DNA from: Spisula solida | Taxonomy: Eukaryota; Mollusca; Bivalvia; Venerida; Mactridae | Length of the DNA: 64,000 nt | Reading direction: 5' to 3' | NCBI GenBank assembly: GCA_947247005.1 | Contig: OX365947.1 | Location: 35,048,760-35,112,759 of the forward strand | Part shown: positions 1-12,896 of the stretch, piece by piece | Layout of the letters: every line of letters starts with the position of its first letter | How positions within the stretch are numbered: the stretch's first letter is position 1 | Notes under the pieces: model-generated | Seen by the model: the letters and a program-made list of their open reading frames with translations, nothing else | Told to the model about the DNA's origin: nothing | The model's database searches: none | Position numbers and translations under genes: made by a program

Positions 1-1959
1 CTATTTTGGGTTATGTCAATATAATTGCTTGGGTGTTTCCAAAGAGTTATTGACTCCATTGTATCGATATTTGCAGTCAACATGTGTGACATATGTTCTC
101 AGTATGTATATGCCACGTGGTATATGATCGAAATTGTGGCTAAGAACGCAAGTATCGTCAATATTAACATTTTATTATTCAATCGATTTTAACATCATCG
201 ACGCTCAAGTAGGGAATGAGTACTATATATGCCACTTATTTTTTTCAATAGGTCACCGTTTTTGCCCGAAACCGACACAACTGCTATCCAGGCAATTGAG
301 TCGGTTTCTAGTAAAAACTGTGACATATTGTCGAAAAATGTTTAGTTGCGTAGATAGTACTTATTCTCGACTTGAGTGTTTGATGATATTTTGTTCAAAT
401 CGTTCTAAGAATAAAATCTACGATTGGTTGGCAGGTGTATACACTCAACCAAATTCCTAATCGGTCACTTTTCAAAATGATGTATTTTGAACACAACAAT
501 AGAAACAAATGTATCAGGTACTTAACTCAATGGTCTTTATGCTCCTAAACAAACTCAATTTTTGGTTTTACACAGTGCCGTAAACAATGTCGAGTTATTG
601 CCCATTGTAATGCATCATTTATTATTGGAAATGTTACAAAATGTACACAATACCACTCAATGACGATCGCCATAACAGAAAACATCAAACGTTGCTAAAA
701 TGATTACACCTTATAAGGATACACAGCTTTGAAGTTCATGAAATTGAAATTACCTCCCTTTAAATTGAAAATAGAACACAATAAATGTCTCAATATAATG
801 GCACCACGGGATTATATATAAGTCAAATTTCATACACTCTTTTGTTAATTGTCTTCTCTGTGCTTCAATTAGAGCAACCTATTAGTGCGTTTGAACTTTA
901 CAGGCGACGCTAAATTCCTATGGTGAATTACATTGTAACTATCAAAAATCAAGATAAATCTCACAAGTCGATGATTTTAAATTTGGTAAATCTCCTTAAC
1001 TAAACGACTATTCGTTGCGAAACTATGCCTCGTACTTAATGTTTGTCTAATTGTCCCCAAAAATATATTGTTTTTGAAGACAAAGATTATTGCGTTTTTT
1101 GGACCGTCAAAATGATGAAAATGGCGCGGATTTTGGGACGTTGCTCGTTTATTTTTAACTGAGCATAAAATGAAATACACCAAAATACGCCGCATACAAA
1201 GCCCGACTAGCAGATAGTTTTCAGTTCATCGTAACGTAACAATGTATTACGAAAACGGAAAAAACGCGTCAAAACTGCTACGAAAATTACACCCCGCCAG
1301 GTGGCGGTTTAAACGCTGAAAAACTTACTTGTACGGACTAAAAACAGCGAATTTGTAAAATTCACATCTCATACTTCAATCATTCCAAATATCATTACAT
1401 TCTGACGTACATTTCTTTTTCACTGAAAAGGGTGGACTCCACCTTAAAGTATTAATGTACAGTATAACTTGCACTTTAAATCTACATTACTATTTGGCCA
1501 CAGAGTTCGTACACCGGTCACCCGGAAAGTGAAACGCTTAATAGTCAGTTAATCATCACGTTGCATCCTATAAACCTTGCAGTAATCAAGAGCATTTTTG
1601 TTGAAATTTAACACGGTTCGAATTACCCTTTTACAAACTCGGTGTATAAAATTGAGATGTTATTTGATGATTCGGTATTTTCCGTCTGGATCTGAACGTT
1701 GTAGGGCCTTTCGGTATATACACAGCAGGGGGAGGGGGGGGGAGACTTCTAGTCCCACTCTGAAGCTGTTTACTTTTGTTGACAATTAAGTTTGTTCCAG
1801 TCTCTGATATTCTTTGGAAAGAAATAGTTCTTTTATTGCTCTAAAATACACTGTACATGTGTGAAGCACATATAATTGTTTATCGTTTATTTTTTCAACA
1901 ATATTTGTACTAACAAAGTCAGTAAATGCTTTCAGTGTAATTTCCTTTTATTGATACGG
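1..1959. other. No gene recognised
   Basis: AT-rich sequence with scattered short open frames, the longest about 108 codons at 134-460. None shows a recognisable domain, convincing splice borders or biased composition. A short G-rich run lies near 1,728-1,742. I see no structured repeat here. Confidence 0.6.
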
Positions 1960-1964
1960 TCAGG

Positions 1965-2670
1965 AGATAAATATCCATGATGCGACAGGGCTGGAACCAG
2001 TCCCTTGACCACCATATAGAAGAATGGAATGGAGCGGTGGTAGTTTCTGGTAACTCAGCATGCTGCTTTGCAGGTGACACATCCAGTTGCTTGGGTGGTA
2101 CTATTGCTGTACTCCAGTATTGTTCTGACTAGAGCTTGGAAATCAGTTTTCAGGCTTGATTCCGGGCAGTGTTTAAGATTTCTTCGTAGGAAGCCAAGGG
2201 TAGAATGTGCCTTTTTTGTGATGTGTTAGCTCCACTGCATGTCTTCTGATATTGTGACTGCTAGATATGGAGTTCTGATACTTGTTTTAGTATAAATATG
2301 GTTGTCCAGTTGGTAGAATTTGGTCGAGTTCTGTTCTGGTGTAGCACTTGTTGGCATTGAATCTCACCCCCACGTTTTCGCAAATTCCTCGAGTTGACTG
2401 AGGTCGTTTTGGAAAATTTTATGATCTTAAGCGTTTCGTATAGTCGGATTCAACAGGCAGTCATCCGCAAAAAAGGCGTACCATTCATTTTACCGCCTCT
2501 GGAAGATCAATGATGTGACGGAGGAAGAGCAGGGGTCCGAGCTCTGTGCCCTGGGGGTACGCTGGAGAACGTTGCTTCCGATTCCTCTCCCTCAACTACT
2601 ATAACCTTCATGCTCCTGTTGGTGAGGAAGTCCGTCAACAAGGTGATACCATACTGTTGTAAATGTTAGT
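1965..2670 (-). pseudogene. Decayed LINE reverse transcriptase fragment (jockey/CR1-like)
   Basis: Read on the minus strand in shifting frames, this stretch keeps the order of a non-LTR retrotransposon reverse transcriptase. First comes a segment ending in VEGEESEATFSSVP (about 2,560-2,630). Next is PGTELGPLLFL (about 2,521-2,556), matching the family's PQGTVLGPLLFL motif. The catalytic box FFADDCLL follows (codons for FADD at 2,460-2,471), then LEEFAKTWG (about 2,370-2,400). Last are ITKKAHSTLGFLRRNLKHCP (about 2,160-2,230) and a thumb-like IWWSRDWFQPC near 1,990. In an active element this enzyme copies the element's RNA at a genomic nick. Several stops and frameshifts interrupt it, and no endonuclease domain or 3' tail is visible, so it is a dead internal fragment. 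Family placement (jockey versus CR1) is uncertain. Confidence 0.8.
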
Positions 2671-2911
2671 CGAAACATTAAATAACATCGCTGTATAGAG
2701 ACATTTCGATAAAAGCGTGTCAGCATGAGAATATCGGATGTTCAACTCTCGTAAAAGTTATGTATTCTTAGATGTGCAGATCTTCTCTAAATCATTATAT
2801 GACCATCTAGAACAACTTACGTATAGTTTGGCCTTTTTTGGTAATATTTTTGTTCCAAAAGATAAAAAAACATGTAGGCATACATCTTTTATTTATTATA
2901 GTTACATTGCC

Positions 2912-3455
2912 TTTAAAGGGACTGCCTCACATATTGATATATTGCAAAAATAAAATTGTCAAATAATCGCGTAATTTTGGTATAGTTGCCTGTATGTCCC
3001 ATAAACAACAACATTGACATCTAAAATAACTTGAGAAATTTCGGCATTTTGTCGTTATCTAGTATTTTTACATCAAAAATTATATATGGTATTAATACCC
3101 TATAGAATTAACACTACTATTACTTAAATTGCCTGAAATTTGTTCGCATTTGATGAAAACAAACTGAAAACCGAACCAAATACCTCACGGATGTTTACGC
3201 TGTAGTTTGTTGAGGTTACGGTTCGATCACGAGTGAATTACATAATTCACAAAGCATGTTGGAAGGAAACTTAGCGCTTTTTTTCAAGAAAAAAAATACT
3301 CAGTGGGCAATATCGAGAGTGATAAAATTGCTTTTTTGCACCAAATCTTTCATAAAGCAACTGTCAGTGGCTTTCTATTACATCAATACTTGGTTAGGTT
3401 GGAAAATCTTGAAATACAAACAATTTAGCCCAATATGTGAGGCAGCACCTTTAAA
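2912..3455. mobile_element. Non-autonomous DNA transposon (MITE-like)
   Basis: The left end TTTAAAGGGACTGCCTCACA (2,912) is mirrored by the reverse complement at the right end (about 3,431-3,455), with matching sequence through CATATTG. The interior of about 500 bases has no transposase-like frame. Size and terminal inverted repeats fit a MITE. No clear target-site duplication can be separated from the AT-rich flanks. Confidence 0.65.
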
Positions 3456-4182
3456 AACCAAATTTATAAACCCGCATTATAAAATAAATATCCATATTTC
3501 CCTTGTAAATTTTGTAGCCATTATAATAATAATTAAGGACGTACAATGACTGAAACATCGAATTGACATTCGTACTACATTTTCATATTTTGTACATACG
3601 TTTATGTTGAACACTGATTATCTAAAAATATAAAGATAGTTGACATGACTGTAAATTAATTTTCGCGCAAATTTCACGTCATTCTTTTGCGCTCGACTGG
3701 GACAGGATAATGCGAATAAGCATGCTCATGTTTCTGAAAAGCAATGTAGGAAATATTTAGCATGCGTTTTTATTTTTTGAACCAACAATACTGGGATAAT
3801 TAAATAATTTCTGCACCTTGTCGTTTGACGAAGCTACACTAAACGGTTTTTGAGGAAAGCATAAATGTCAAAAAGGAGCGTTAGAAGGCCGCTAAGAATA
3901 CACATATAGTTGCTATATTTGTCCTTATTTCGTGACTAGGACTACGATACTTGCTGTTTCGTGATCATAAATGAATGGCAAACCCTGTAAGGTGAATAGA
4001 GGGATAAAATTTCAAATATTCTTTTATCTAATTCACTACGGACAGAATGTGGTGTGCGGAGATAAAGCAAACAAAGGTATACAATATACATGTACTAGTA
4101 GCCTGTACTGGATCGTTTTTTAAAATAGGAAATACGAGAGATGTTCAAATTATATTTGAACAAAACTGAACATCAGATGTGT

Positions 4183-4617
4183 TATACAGTGTAGCAATAC
4201 CACGTGACTTTTGACTACAGTTACAAGAAGAAGTTTGTAATCATTGGAAAATAAAATAGTCATAAATATTTTATTTCTACATCGATTTCTATGAAATATA
4301 CACCACGCTAAGGAGACAATTATTTGCTTTCCGTGAAATATAAAATCTTTTTCAGCGGCTGTGCCGTTTTGTCCATTACCTTGTGAAACCGTGGAACGTG
4401 TATGTTTCACAGGGTAATGGAAAAATCGGTACTATGATACTCCTGAAAAAGATATTTTATTTTACGGAAAGCAATTGCGTTTCCCCTTAGCGTGGCGTAT
4501 ATTTTATAGAAATCGATGAAGAAATACAATACTTATGGCTATATTTGTGATCCAATGTTTACAAATTTCTACTTGAAACTGTAGTCAAAAGCCACGTGGT
4601 ATTGCTACCCTGTTATA
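4183..4617. repeat. Large imperfect palindrome
   Basis: Two arms of about 210 bases meet near 4,398. Landmarks such as tagcaataccacgtg (left arm) recur in reverse complement at 4,590-4,610. The 'ccattacc..gtgaaac' and 'gtttcac..ggtaatgg' blocks flank a short centre. The arms have diverged by many substitutions. It may be a foldback element or a tail-to-tail double insertion. Confidence 0.65.
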
Positions 4618-5310
4618 CTAACACAATAAACTCTATTTATTTCTATTGAACCATGCAAGAAAATGTGTTGATGTGTTTTATGACATGGTATTGTGTTTAA
4701 TATTATGGAAAAGCGGAACACAAGTTGTTTGAAAAGGGGATAAAAGTAAACGCATATTGTATTAATGCAAAAAGGTTTAAAAGTTTTATTCGACAAAAAT
4801 GTGACACATCCTTTTCCTGGTAACATGCCAAAGGCAGGGTGTTTCACAAATACAGAACTTCCTGTCGCCCCAAAAACATGTCATGAAGTACCTTATGAAT
4901 TAGACTGGGTAGTATTGTATACCCAAACAGTGGATACCGAAGTCTCCTGATGAAGCATCAATAGAATTAAAATCTGGAGACTATATTGGAACATCGATTA
5001 GAGAAGGAAAATGTAAGCATCAGAACTTGGAGGTTTTGGTCTTCAAAAAGGCAAAATCAACACCCTCTATCCAAAAGGTGATTTTGCTTTAAGGAAAGGA
5101 CACATACATTCTATAATGGTTGTTTATATCACTCTATACATTACTATAGACACAATTTGATTTCGTTGTGAAAATCATGAAAACTCGTATATCTTAGTTT
5201 TGCGGGGTATACCGGTGAATACATCACTGTTTACAGTTAATACGCGTAGTAATTAATCACGAATATCGTAGAATTATTTTCATCGCTTTCTTGTAGAAGT
5301 TTAACTATAA

Positions 5311-5553
5311 TTGCAGTCATCAACAACGTCGCGTACACAGTTATCGCATAACGGCAAAAATATAATAACCGGACGTATAGCGGAAAAAATCGTGGTAAGT
5401 TGTATTACTTACGAAAACCTAAAGCTTGCACATAGACGGAACCGTGTGAACGAACTTGGATATATTTTGTCAGAAAAGGTGGACGGGAAGCCGCGGGAAA
5501 CCAGAAGTGGTAAGATAATTGACAAGTCTGAAATAAAAGTGAATAATAGTTAA
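5311..5553 (+). other. Unassigned 80-codon open frame
   Basis: The second half of this frame, with VNELGYILSEKVDGKPRETR at about residues 46-65, is rich in charged residues and looks more protein-like than nearby chance frames. I do not recognise a family with confidence. It could be a fragment of an exon or of a transposable-element protein. No splice border or promoter supports either reading. Confidence 0.2.
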
Positions 5554-5850
5554 CTTATGTTGCCATATGTCCCCTATGTGTATTTTTGTCTGAGCATTGT
5601 GAACATAATAGTGTAACTTATTTGTACTTGCATACATAGCATTCACGTCATTAAACGAACGACGGAATGACATGCATATGAAAGGGTGTTATGTTAAACC
5701 AGAAGGACGATTTATGAACTGATTTTTTAAAGCAATGCAAAAAAAATAAAATTTACAAGACACAATCAAGGATGAACGTACACTTTTTATAGTCAATCAT
5801 ATGTATCCAGCTTGTGTGGAAACTCAAAAAAAAGTAATACTGATATGGAA

Positions 5851-6407
5851 ATTTATGCTAACTGATGAGATATGGAGTTCTATCAGTGAAATAAAACCTA
5901 TATCAGTCACTGGTTATCACCTACAATGTGACTGATATAAGCTCCGCCCCCTCACAGGGACTACTTTAATTTACCAAAATCTCAACACTAAAATGTCTGT
6001 AACTTTTTTATTACTGAACGGAAACATGTCATGTGGGTGTTTTTATTCTTAGTTAGACCATTTCCTACTAGTTGGTTTAATGCAAAATTCTCAAAAAAGT
6101 CGTTTTCACCTATTCACCATAAGCCAAGATAGCGGATTTTGAAGTGAAAAATATTAATTGAATAACATATTCATACGTAGCCTAACCACAGTGGTAATTT
6201 GGCATAAATAGTACCAGTTTTGACACCATAAAAGCATTAAATAAATAGAATATGTGTTTGTTTTGATTGAATATGGTTAATATCTCACCTTGTAGTGATA
6301 AAATTTTAATATTTTCACTCGCGCTACGCGCTCTTGAAAATATTGAATTTTATCACTACACGATGAGATATAAACCATATTCAATCTAAACAAACAAATA
6401 TCCTCTA
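5851..6407 (+). mobile_element. Interspersed repeat with palindromic end, copy 1
   Basis: This ~555-base block occurs again inverted at 57,866-58,406. Its right end (about 6,245-6,405) is itself a foldback. 'tgtagtgataaaatt' is mirrored around a core containing cgctacgcgctcttg, and the flanks 'gtttgttttgattgaatatgg' and its complement close the stem. No coding capacity is visible. Confidence 0.7.
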
Positions 6408-7079
6408 TATATTACTGCTACCATGTAGCTTATTTAGTATGACCTTTATGTTTCTTTGAACATTGTTAATATGTAAAACATTTTAAGTTCTACGTTCCGA
6501 AACGAAATTTACGCCATTTTACGTGGGTATTGGTATAAGTTAACGCCATTTAGAGAAAGTTATAAACGGTGAATTTTTCTAATTTTCATATATATTTTAG
6601 GTCATATAATTATGTAAGTTAAACATATTTAAAAATTATCACTTTTTGATGGGCAGGTATTTTTTAAATATCAGAAACGTGCGCATTTTTGGCAAAACAA
6701 AAAACGTCAACGACGTCGTTTTAAGGGTTTCGTCAGCGCATTTTATAATGAATGTGTAATAATTATATATGTACGGACGCGCGTTCATCACATGAATAGA
6801 ATGCCATAGGTTTGTCATTACTGATGTTATTATTACGATTTTCTCAGACGTTTTACAACGTGTAAGGCATGCCGCACCGTAACGTAAAAACGTGCGTAAC
6901 ATAGAAACTTCACGACGTCATAGCAACGTCAATATCTAAAAAAAGAGGATTAACGTTCAGTTTTAAATTGGAAATAACTTCAATTAAACAAGGATACTAA
7001 ATTTGTACATATACTCCGCCATTTTTTAATCCACTGGTTCCACCTTAACCTAAGTAACGGGTACGTTCAGTTTACCTCC

Positions 7080-7364
7080 GCTTATGCTAAGGTCATATTT
7101 GCCCTACGAGCTCCTTACGAGTTGATTTTGGCAAACTCGAACGGCTTCCGTACGGACGCCTAAGACTCGAACGAGCATCGTACGGATTTTCTTAACTCGT
7201 ACGAGCATCGTATGGATATCTTACGCGTGTATCTCTATAGATTGTTCGTGGTCCTTACGAGCTCTGACCAGACGCTACGAACATACAAAAACCGTTAGGA
7301 TTTCAAAAATTGTGAACTCATATGAGTTGATAAATTCGTACGGATATTGTATGAGCTTTGTGAC
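7080..7364. repeat. Block of short CGTACG-rich degenerate repeats
   Basis: Units resembling actcgtacgagcatcgtacg recur several times (7,165-7,220 shows two close copies), and related 'tacgag'/'cgtacgg' words fill the interval. The ends share weak complementarity, so this may be a small inverted-repeat element. The borders are uncertain. Confidence 0.4.
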
Positions 7365-7559
7365 CGTAGAATAACCACTAGCGTTACTATTGTGTTCATT
7401 GCTTCTGATACCCGTTGGCCTCTGTTTGACAAACGTTCGACTAAATTCACTAAAGCTGGGATCACACTGCCGTTAATCTATTTAGCTAGCTGGGTTCACA
7501 CGTTCGTTGAACCGACGTTTACTTACGTTTGGGCAAATGCCCAACCCCGCAAGTAAAAG

Positions 7560-8743
7560 TTATTGAACATTTACAAGAGTTGATGCTCGCTGTCGAACAC
7601 TGACAAAAATGTTCTCGGAAATATTGAGGTAATATCGCGTGTATCTGAGGTATACACCGGGCACGGTCAACTCGGAGCCAAAACGTCTATTCGGAGATAG
7701 GACAACACGCCAGAATTTCTTTGTATCACTTCCCTCGAAGCTGGAGATAATTTGCCTAATAGACAGGGATATATATATATAATGAATGGCCACGCATTAC
7801 GACTGTCTTAGTCGAAAGCCAAAAATATTCTATCAACTTAAAGTTAATATGACTGGAAAAAATCAAAACCAACAAATGCCACTATGTAAAAATAAAATTA
7901 GTTACAAATTCCAAACATAGAACAACTGGTGGCGATGCCACCCGTTTACTTTAGATGTATCAAAAGCTGCTTAATGCTAAAGTACTTAGGTATAAGTACA
8001 CGATACAAAGCAATTATACCGTTACGTTGGGACAGGTAATAGAAGGGGCAGTATTCATTGTTACTAGTAAAACATCCACTAGATTTGTTAAGACTTATTC
8101 CCCTTATTTTAGTATAATGCTAGTTTACCGTATAATACCATAAATACAAGTAAGCGGTACTATCATGTATGTTCAAATCGTAACATATTTTTTTTAAAAC
8201 AGGAAACATGAACTTAGTTAATGCGTTAAATAGATAACGATAAGTCAACGATCAAAAGAGGGACTTCAGCGAATGTAGGAGTATCCATCGCAACTGTCAA
8301 TTAGTTCATTTCGAAAATAACGCATTTCAAACTTGATAGAATCGATGCTTACCAGCTCAATACAACAATAAACACATGGGAGACTAAAGGATTTAACACT
8401 GTATGTACAACGGAATGGTAAGTTGCACTAGTCACCTCGGATGAGACAATGTTTAAATCCTAGCGAAATGTACCGTAAAAGAACATATTGTTTACGAGGC
8501 TGCCCTTAAGTTAACATTAGTTAAGAATCATATGTTCGCCGTCGATTGAATGGTAAGTGCTGGTGCCAGTAATACTGGTAAAAGTGAAATCATGTTTACT
8601 CCAGAAGGGTCAAACGTGAGTGCATATTACCATGTTCAAATGCTTCAAAAAACGTACCTGATCTCTTTGATGGAGACAATGCAAGGAACACGGTTTTTGG
8701 ACAGGACGCTGCTTCACATCGTATATGATGATAATTAGATAAT
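7560..8743. other. No gene or repeat recognised
   Basis: AT-rich sequence with chance-length open frames only. I see no splice-bordered exon, tandem repeat or terminal inverted repeat. Confidence 0.5.
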
Positions 8744-8905
8744 CGGACAGGGTAGGCAGCACTCAACTTAAAAGCCAGAAAACATAATAACACCACACAC
8801 CACAATTACATGGCACAATGCTCAACACTACTAACAGACAACTTTGTAACAAAAAGACACAGATAATGCCCAACGCAACTACAAATTAAGAATTGAAAGC
8901 AATAC
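8744..8905 (+). repeat. Dispersed 'GGACAGGGAAGGCAGCACTC' family, copy
   Basis: Begins with tcggacagggtaggcagcac and continues with the family's 'aacata..acacacaaca..acaatgc' A/C-rich text. Related heads lie at 18,176, 27,512, 50,420, 57,276 and 61,815, and in reverse at about 35,880 and 28,450. It abuts a separate inverted-repeat element on its right. Confidence 0.65.
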
Positions 8906-8908
8906 AGA

Positions 8909-9140
8909 AGTCCCCTACCGGTTTTAAGCCATTTTTTATGTTTCTGTTGCCATAGCAACCACAATTTTGGTCGGAATCTAAATATATTTGGACGTGCATT
9001 ATCCCCTTATTGCCCCCTATCCACATTCCAAGTTTCATAAACCTAGCCTGGAAACTGTTTGAGTTATGTCAGGATCCAGATTTTTTGACGGACGGAGGGC
9101 AAACCTATAGTCCCCTCCGGTCAAAAACCGGTAGGGGACT
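8909..9140. mobile_element. MITE-like element
   Basis: Terminal inverted repeats AGTCCCCTACCGGTTTT at 8,909 and its complement aaaaccggtaggggact ending at 9,140. The ~232-base interior has no coding potential. Just inside the right end, tagtcccctccggtc pairs with the terminal repeat, giving a strong local hairpin at 9,107-9,142. Confidence 0.75.
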
Positions 9141-11002
9141 AATAATGTCACCCCACACCAAGAGTCTGTCGCCTCAGTCAGTCAAACTAAAAAAGAGTAG
9201 GATCCAGGTGACAAGAATATTATAAACGGACGACACACCTCACACGGCCGACCAACAACAGATACAGTGATATTTTGAAAGATACGAAGCGGCCTTATTC
9301 TGGATAACGAAATTACAGAAGGGCACAACCAAATCTCTGTATTACTTAAATTGTGAGACAATACAATTAAACTTGTGTTGCGAGCAACATCACCAGTTCT
9401 GTAACTTCCGGTCTCTGTTTGACCTTTTGCGAGACAATACATTTGGACGTGTATGACTTATTGCGATTACCGGATGTTAACTCGTAAATACACCGTGTGC
9501 TTCAAATCCCACCACAAACACACCGTTTAGTACCTAAAGAACACGAATGTATTACTCGTTTAAGGTAAGAATAGTGCATACCCGGAAGTCTAACGATCCT
9601 GCACATAATTATGTACCCTTGAATCTGGAGGATATTGCAGCGTCGATTACAGACAAGAAATGCAATCACCATCGATCGTATTACATACATGTATGTTCGG
9701 TTTTAAAAAGCCAAAAGCAGTGTCCCTACAGAAATGTTGATTTTGATTCTAACTAAAACACGCATATAATAAACAATGGGTATACATTTTATTTGAAACG
9801 TTATTTTACACGGTTGAGAAAAGACATTTCGACTATACATGTATCTTGTCAGATGTTAATGACTGCTCAAATATAATTGGTCGTCTCTCGTATTTGAATT
9901 TTAGAAAATGTGTGGAAATACGAGGGACGTTCATGATATTGTGGTACTGAGGCTGCAAAACACATAAGTGCAAAAATATACATACTTCTTTTAATACCAT
10001 CCATTTAAGTAACAATCCTTAGTATAAATACACTGTTTTAGTATTGAAATCCATGTGCGAAATAGTTTTATGGTCATTCCCTGGAACCGTCTTTACACAC
10101 TGGGAAATGACGAAACTATGCCACTTCTAGATCAATAGCGTCGCAGAAACAGAAATAAATCGCACGAACTTCACAACTTTTGAATTTTCGGCACTTGTTC
10201 AGGGCTGGTGCTGGCTATTATAAATTATTAGCCAAAACAATTTTCACCAAAAAGAACCAAACTTAGCATGCGCTTTCGATACATGCTTCTGATTTTTCAT
10301 GTACGAAAGGAGGCCCTGTGAATAAAGTAACCGTCTCAAGAGTCACCTTTTCAATCAAACATAAGCTACTCATTCCATTTTAATTCATGAAATAATTAAA
10401 CAAAATATTCAAGCAACATTATGTTCTTTATCATTATTAACATTTATATACCTTCGAACACAAGCAAACATACTAAATCAAGATATTTCATAAAGTAAAA
10501 TATATCAACAGTTCATTTACCCAGTGATAGGTTAACTATCACATGTTTAAATAATCCAGCATAATGCAAGCAGTAATCAGTTAACTATCATGTAAACTCC
10601 TCGAGTTCAAATCCTACATCAGCCTATTTTTCTGATTTTCTTTTTCCCCATTTTGTTTTTGTCTATAATTTCGACGTTAATATGAGGTAATTTAAGTCCC
10701 GTCTACAGTTTTTTCAGACATAATGCGCGCTAAATATTAAAGTCTGAGTTAAGTTAGGAATCACTATATATGGCTATAATTGCCGGATTGAACGGACCGC
10801 AGAATCTAGACTAATTAATACATAAACCTATATTACTATTCTTTTTTATTTACTGACAAACAATTTACATGGATAAATATATAAATTCTAGTTTGATTAG
10901 TGTTTTCAATTCAACGATATAAAAAAAACGTCCGCATCTTTATTTTAAAACAAGTACACATATCTGCTATATTAACGCTGTTTATCTTTTTTAAAGATAT
11001 TT
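9141..11002. other. No gene recognised
   Basis: Chance-length open frames on both strands. A B-box-like word (cgagttcaaatcc, about 10,602-10,614) hints at an old tRNA-derived repeat, but I cannot find a matching A box. Nothing else is structured. Confidence 0.45.
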
Positions 11003-12818
11003 CTTGTTTCGGGGTACTCTGAGGATGTGATTGGAATTGGCAAACTCATTTTAAAAAATATTTTTGTTGTTAATAAATTAGCTTTTATTTTCTAATGATG
11101 TTTAAAAATGTTTCTTGAGATAACCAAAGGCCCTAGCTTACAAAACACTAAACGCGATAGGGGAGGTAAGAAGTCTAGCGCGCGAGAAAAATGGCGGTCG
11201 GTTAGCTTTTTAGACTGTCCCTCGTAAACGGAAGTTGTTTTACGCCCAATTTCATTCGTCTGTCATCTTCGCTTCGGTCAAGTAAGTACAGCCTACAATC
11301 GTTAATATAACTGCTTATACGATTAAAGTACTTGTTTTAAACAAGGAAAACTGCCTTTATACACATAATTAACTTAGTTAAACAAAGAAATCAACTTTCG
11401 ATGCTAATTTTCATCATAATGTTTGATAAACGAAGCGGATCCAAATTGGTTCGTACCCAAATTATTGTCAACAACAAAATAATCAACCAACCAACCATTT
11501 ATTGTGAATTAATACTAGTAATCAACATTCATTCTGTGTTAGATGACCATGTTACTTGATCTTATAATGTAGGACAACTGTCTACTGCTGTTTTGTCAAT
11601 ACAGATCTCCGTGAAAAAAGATGAGAATTGACCAAAGTACGAACAATGTAACTTTTATTAGTATAAGCAAGTTTTGTTGGAAAAAACGCTAAAAATATAA
11701 CAAAGAACGTGCATTTCTCGGTGCTTTTTGTCTGTGGATAGTATGAACACCACAAGACCGAAGAAGTACAGTTGTCCCCAGACCCATCAAGGAACCCTCG
11801 GATCCAGTTAAGGTCTGTGTTGGTTGACCCGCGTTTAACAAAATATCTGTCGTGTTGATCGGTGTTCATCTGTCGCTCTGCTGTGACTGTCCATGACAGT
11901 ATGTAGTTGCCGTGTGACCACCCGTGTGATGCCGTCATTAGAGCTGTCATTGATCTAAGCGGTATCAACAATATTTTAACCAATCGATTATCGATTCACA
12001 TTTTAGAATATCGATAGGCTAAAAAGGGATCATTGACTGAAGGGCCTGTTTCTTGTTCGTCTATATGTGTTACTGTATAACGATGTATCGCCGATGCTTG
12101 TCTTCCGATATATTGGAATCATCAATATGCCTTGGGTCGTATCAATGACAGCTCTAGTCGTCATTCAAGAAAGCGCTAAAAACACACTGTTCTTAAAACC
12201 ATATTCTGGCTGATTATCATTTTGGTAGGATTTCACGAAACTTAAAATGAATAGGAACGCTCTTACTGTGATGATGTCCGTCAAGTATTTAGCTCACCTG
12301 AGCCCTCGCGAACATTTTTGACCTAATCTATTTGAAACTTGGTCACAATGTTTGTCGCTTTGAAATCTAGGTAAAGTTCGTAACTGGATCTCCTTGCGTC
12401 AAAAACTAGGTCACATCAAAGAAAAACCTTGTTAACACTCTAGAGGTCACATTTTTTACCAAACTATATGAAACTTGGACACAATGTATTTGTCGCTATG
12501 AAATCTAAGTCAAGTGCGTAACTGGGTCATCTTGGGTAAAAAACTAGGTCACTAGGTCACTGATTCTGTCTAAACTGCTAGTCATCAGGTAAGCGCTTTC
12601 GAGCCAATGGCCCTCTTGTTGTATTGGTCAATTTTCCTTAGAGTTATTGCCCTTGAGTAATTAAAGTTCAATCTGAATTTCATGAAATTTAAAATAAATA
12701 CAAATGTATGAACAACCATACTGTGAATATACCCCTCACTAATAACTTTAATAAGTTATTTTGATCTATTATCCATGGATGATTGAATCCCCTTTAGGCA
12801 ATGTCTTAGTTCATATTA
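11003..12818 (+). repeat. Left arm of a long inverted repeat
   Basis: The arm matches, in reverse complement, 52,282-55,798. Outer landmarks: ggggtactctgaggatgtga (11,011) pairs with the complement near 55,775-55,790. Inner landmarks: cccctttaggcaatgtctta (12,789) pairs with taaggcattgcctaaagggg near 52,294. Similarity stays high over hundreds of bases, with substitutions throughout, so the copies are old. The right arm is longer because it carries insertions and an expanded array. A 134-codon minus-strand open frame (11,582-11,983) lies inside. Its counterpart in the right arm contains stops, so coding is doubtful. Confidence 0.85.
11160..11287 (+). promoter_or_regulatory. Possible promoter and first-exon remnant
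   Basis: A CpG-containing stretch (tctagcgcgcgagaaaaatg) is followed by tcggtcaagtaagtac, a near-consensus splice donor at about 11,279-11,285. The same features are kept in the opposite orientation in the other arm at about 55,540-55,640. This layout resembles the 5' end of a transcription unit directed toward the middle of the window. No coding sequence or downstream exon was identified, so the call is an inference. Confidence 0.25.
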
Positions 12819-12896
12819 CAGTTTACCTTGTCGAAACGAAACACAAGACATACTTAATGGTGTGTGGTTACATTTATACATGATTTGAACAACATA

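Noticed and set aside
134..460. 108-codon plus-strand open frame
   Set aside because: No domain signature, no promoter or splice context, and composition like its flanks. Chance frames of this length are common in a 64 kb AT-rich window.
11582..11983. 134-codon minus-strand open frame in the left inverted arm as a gene
   Set aside because: The corresponding sequence in the right arm has in-frame stops and no synonymous pattern is apparent, so the frame is not maintained.
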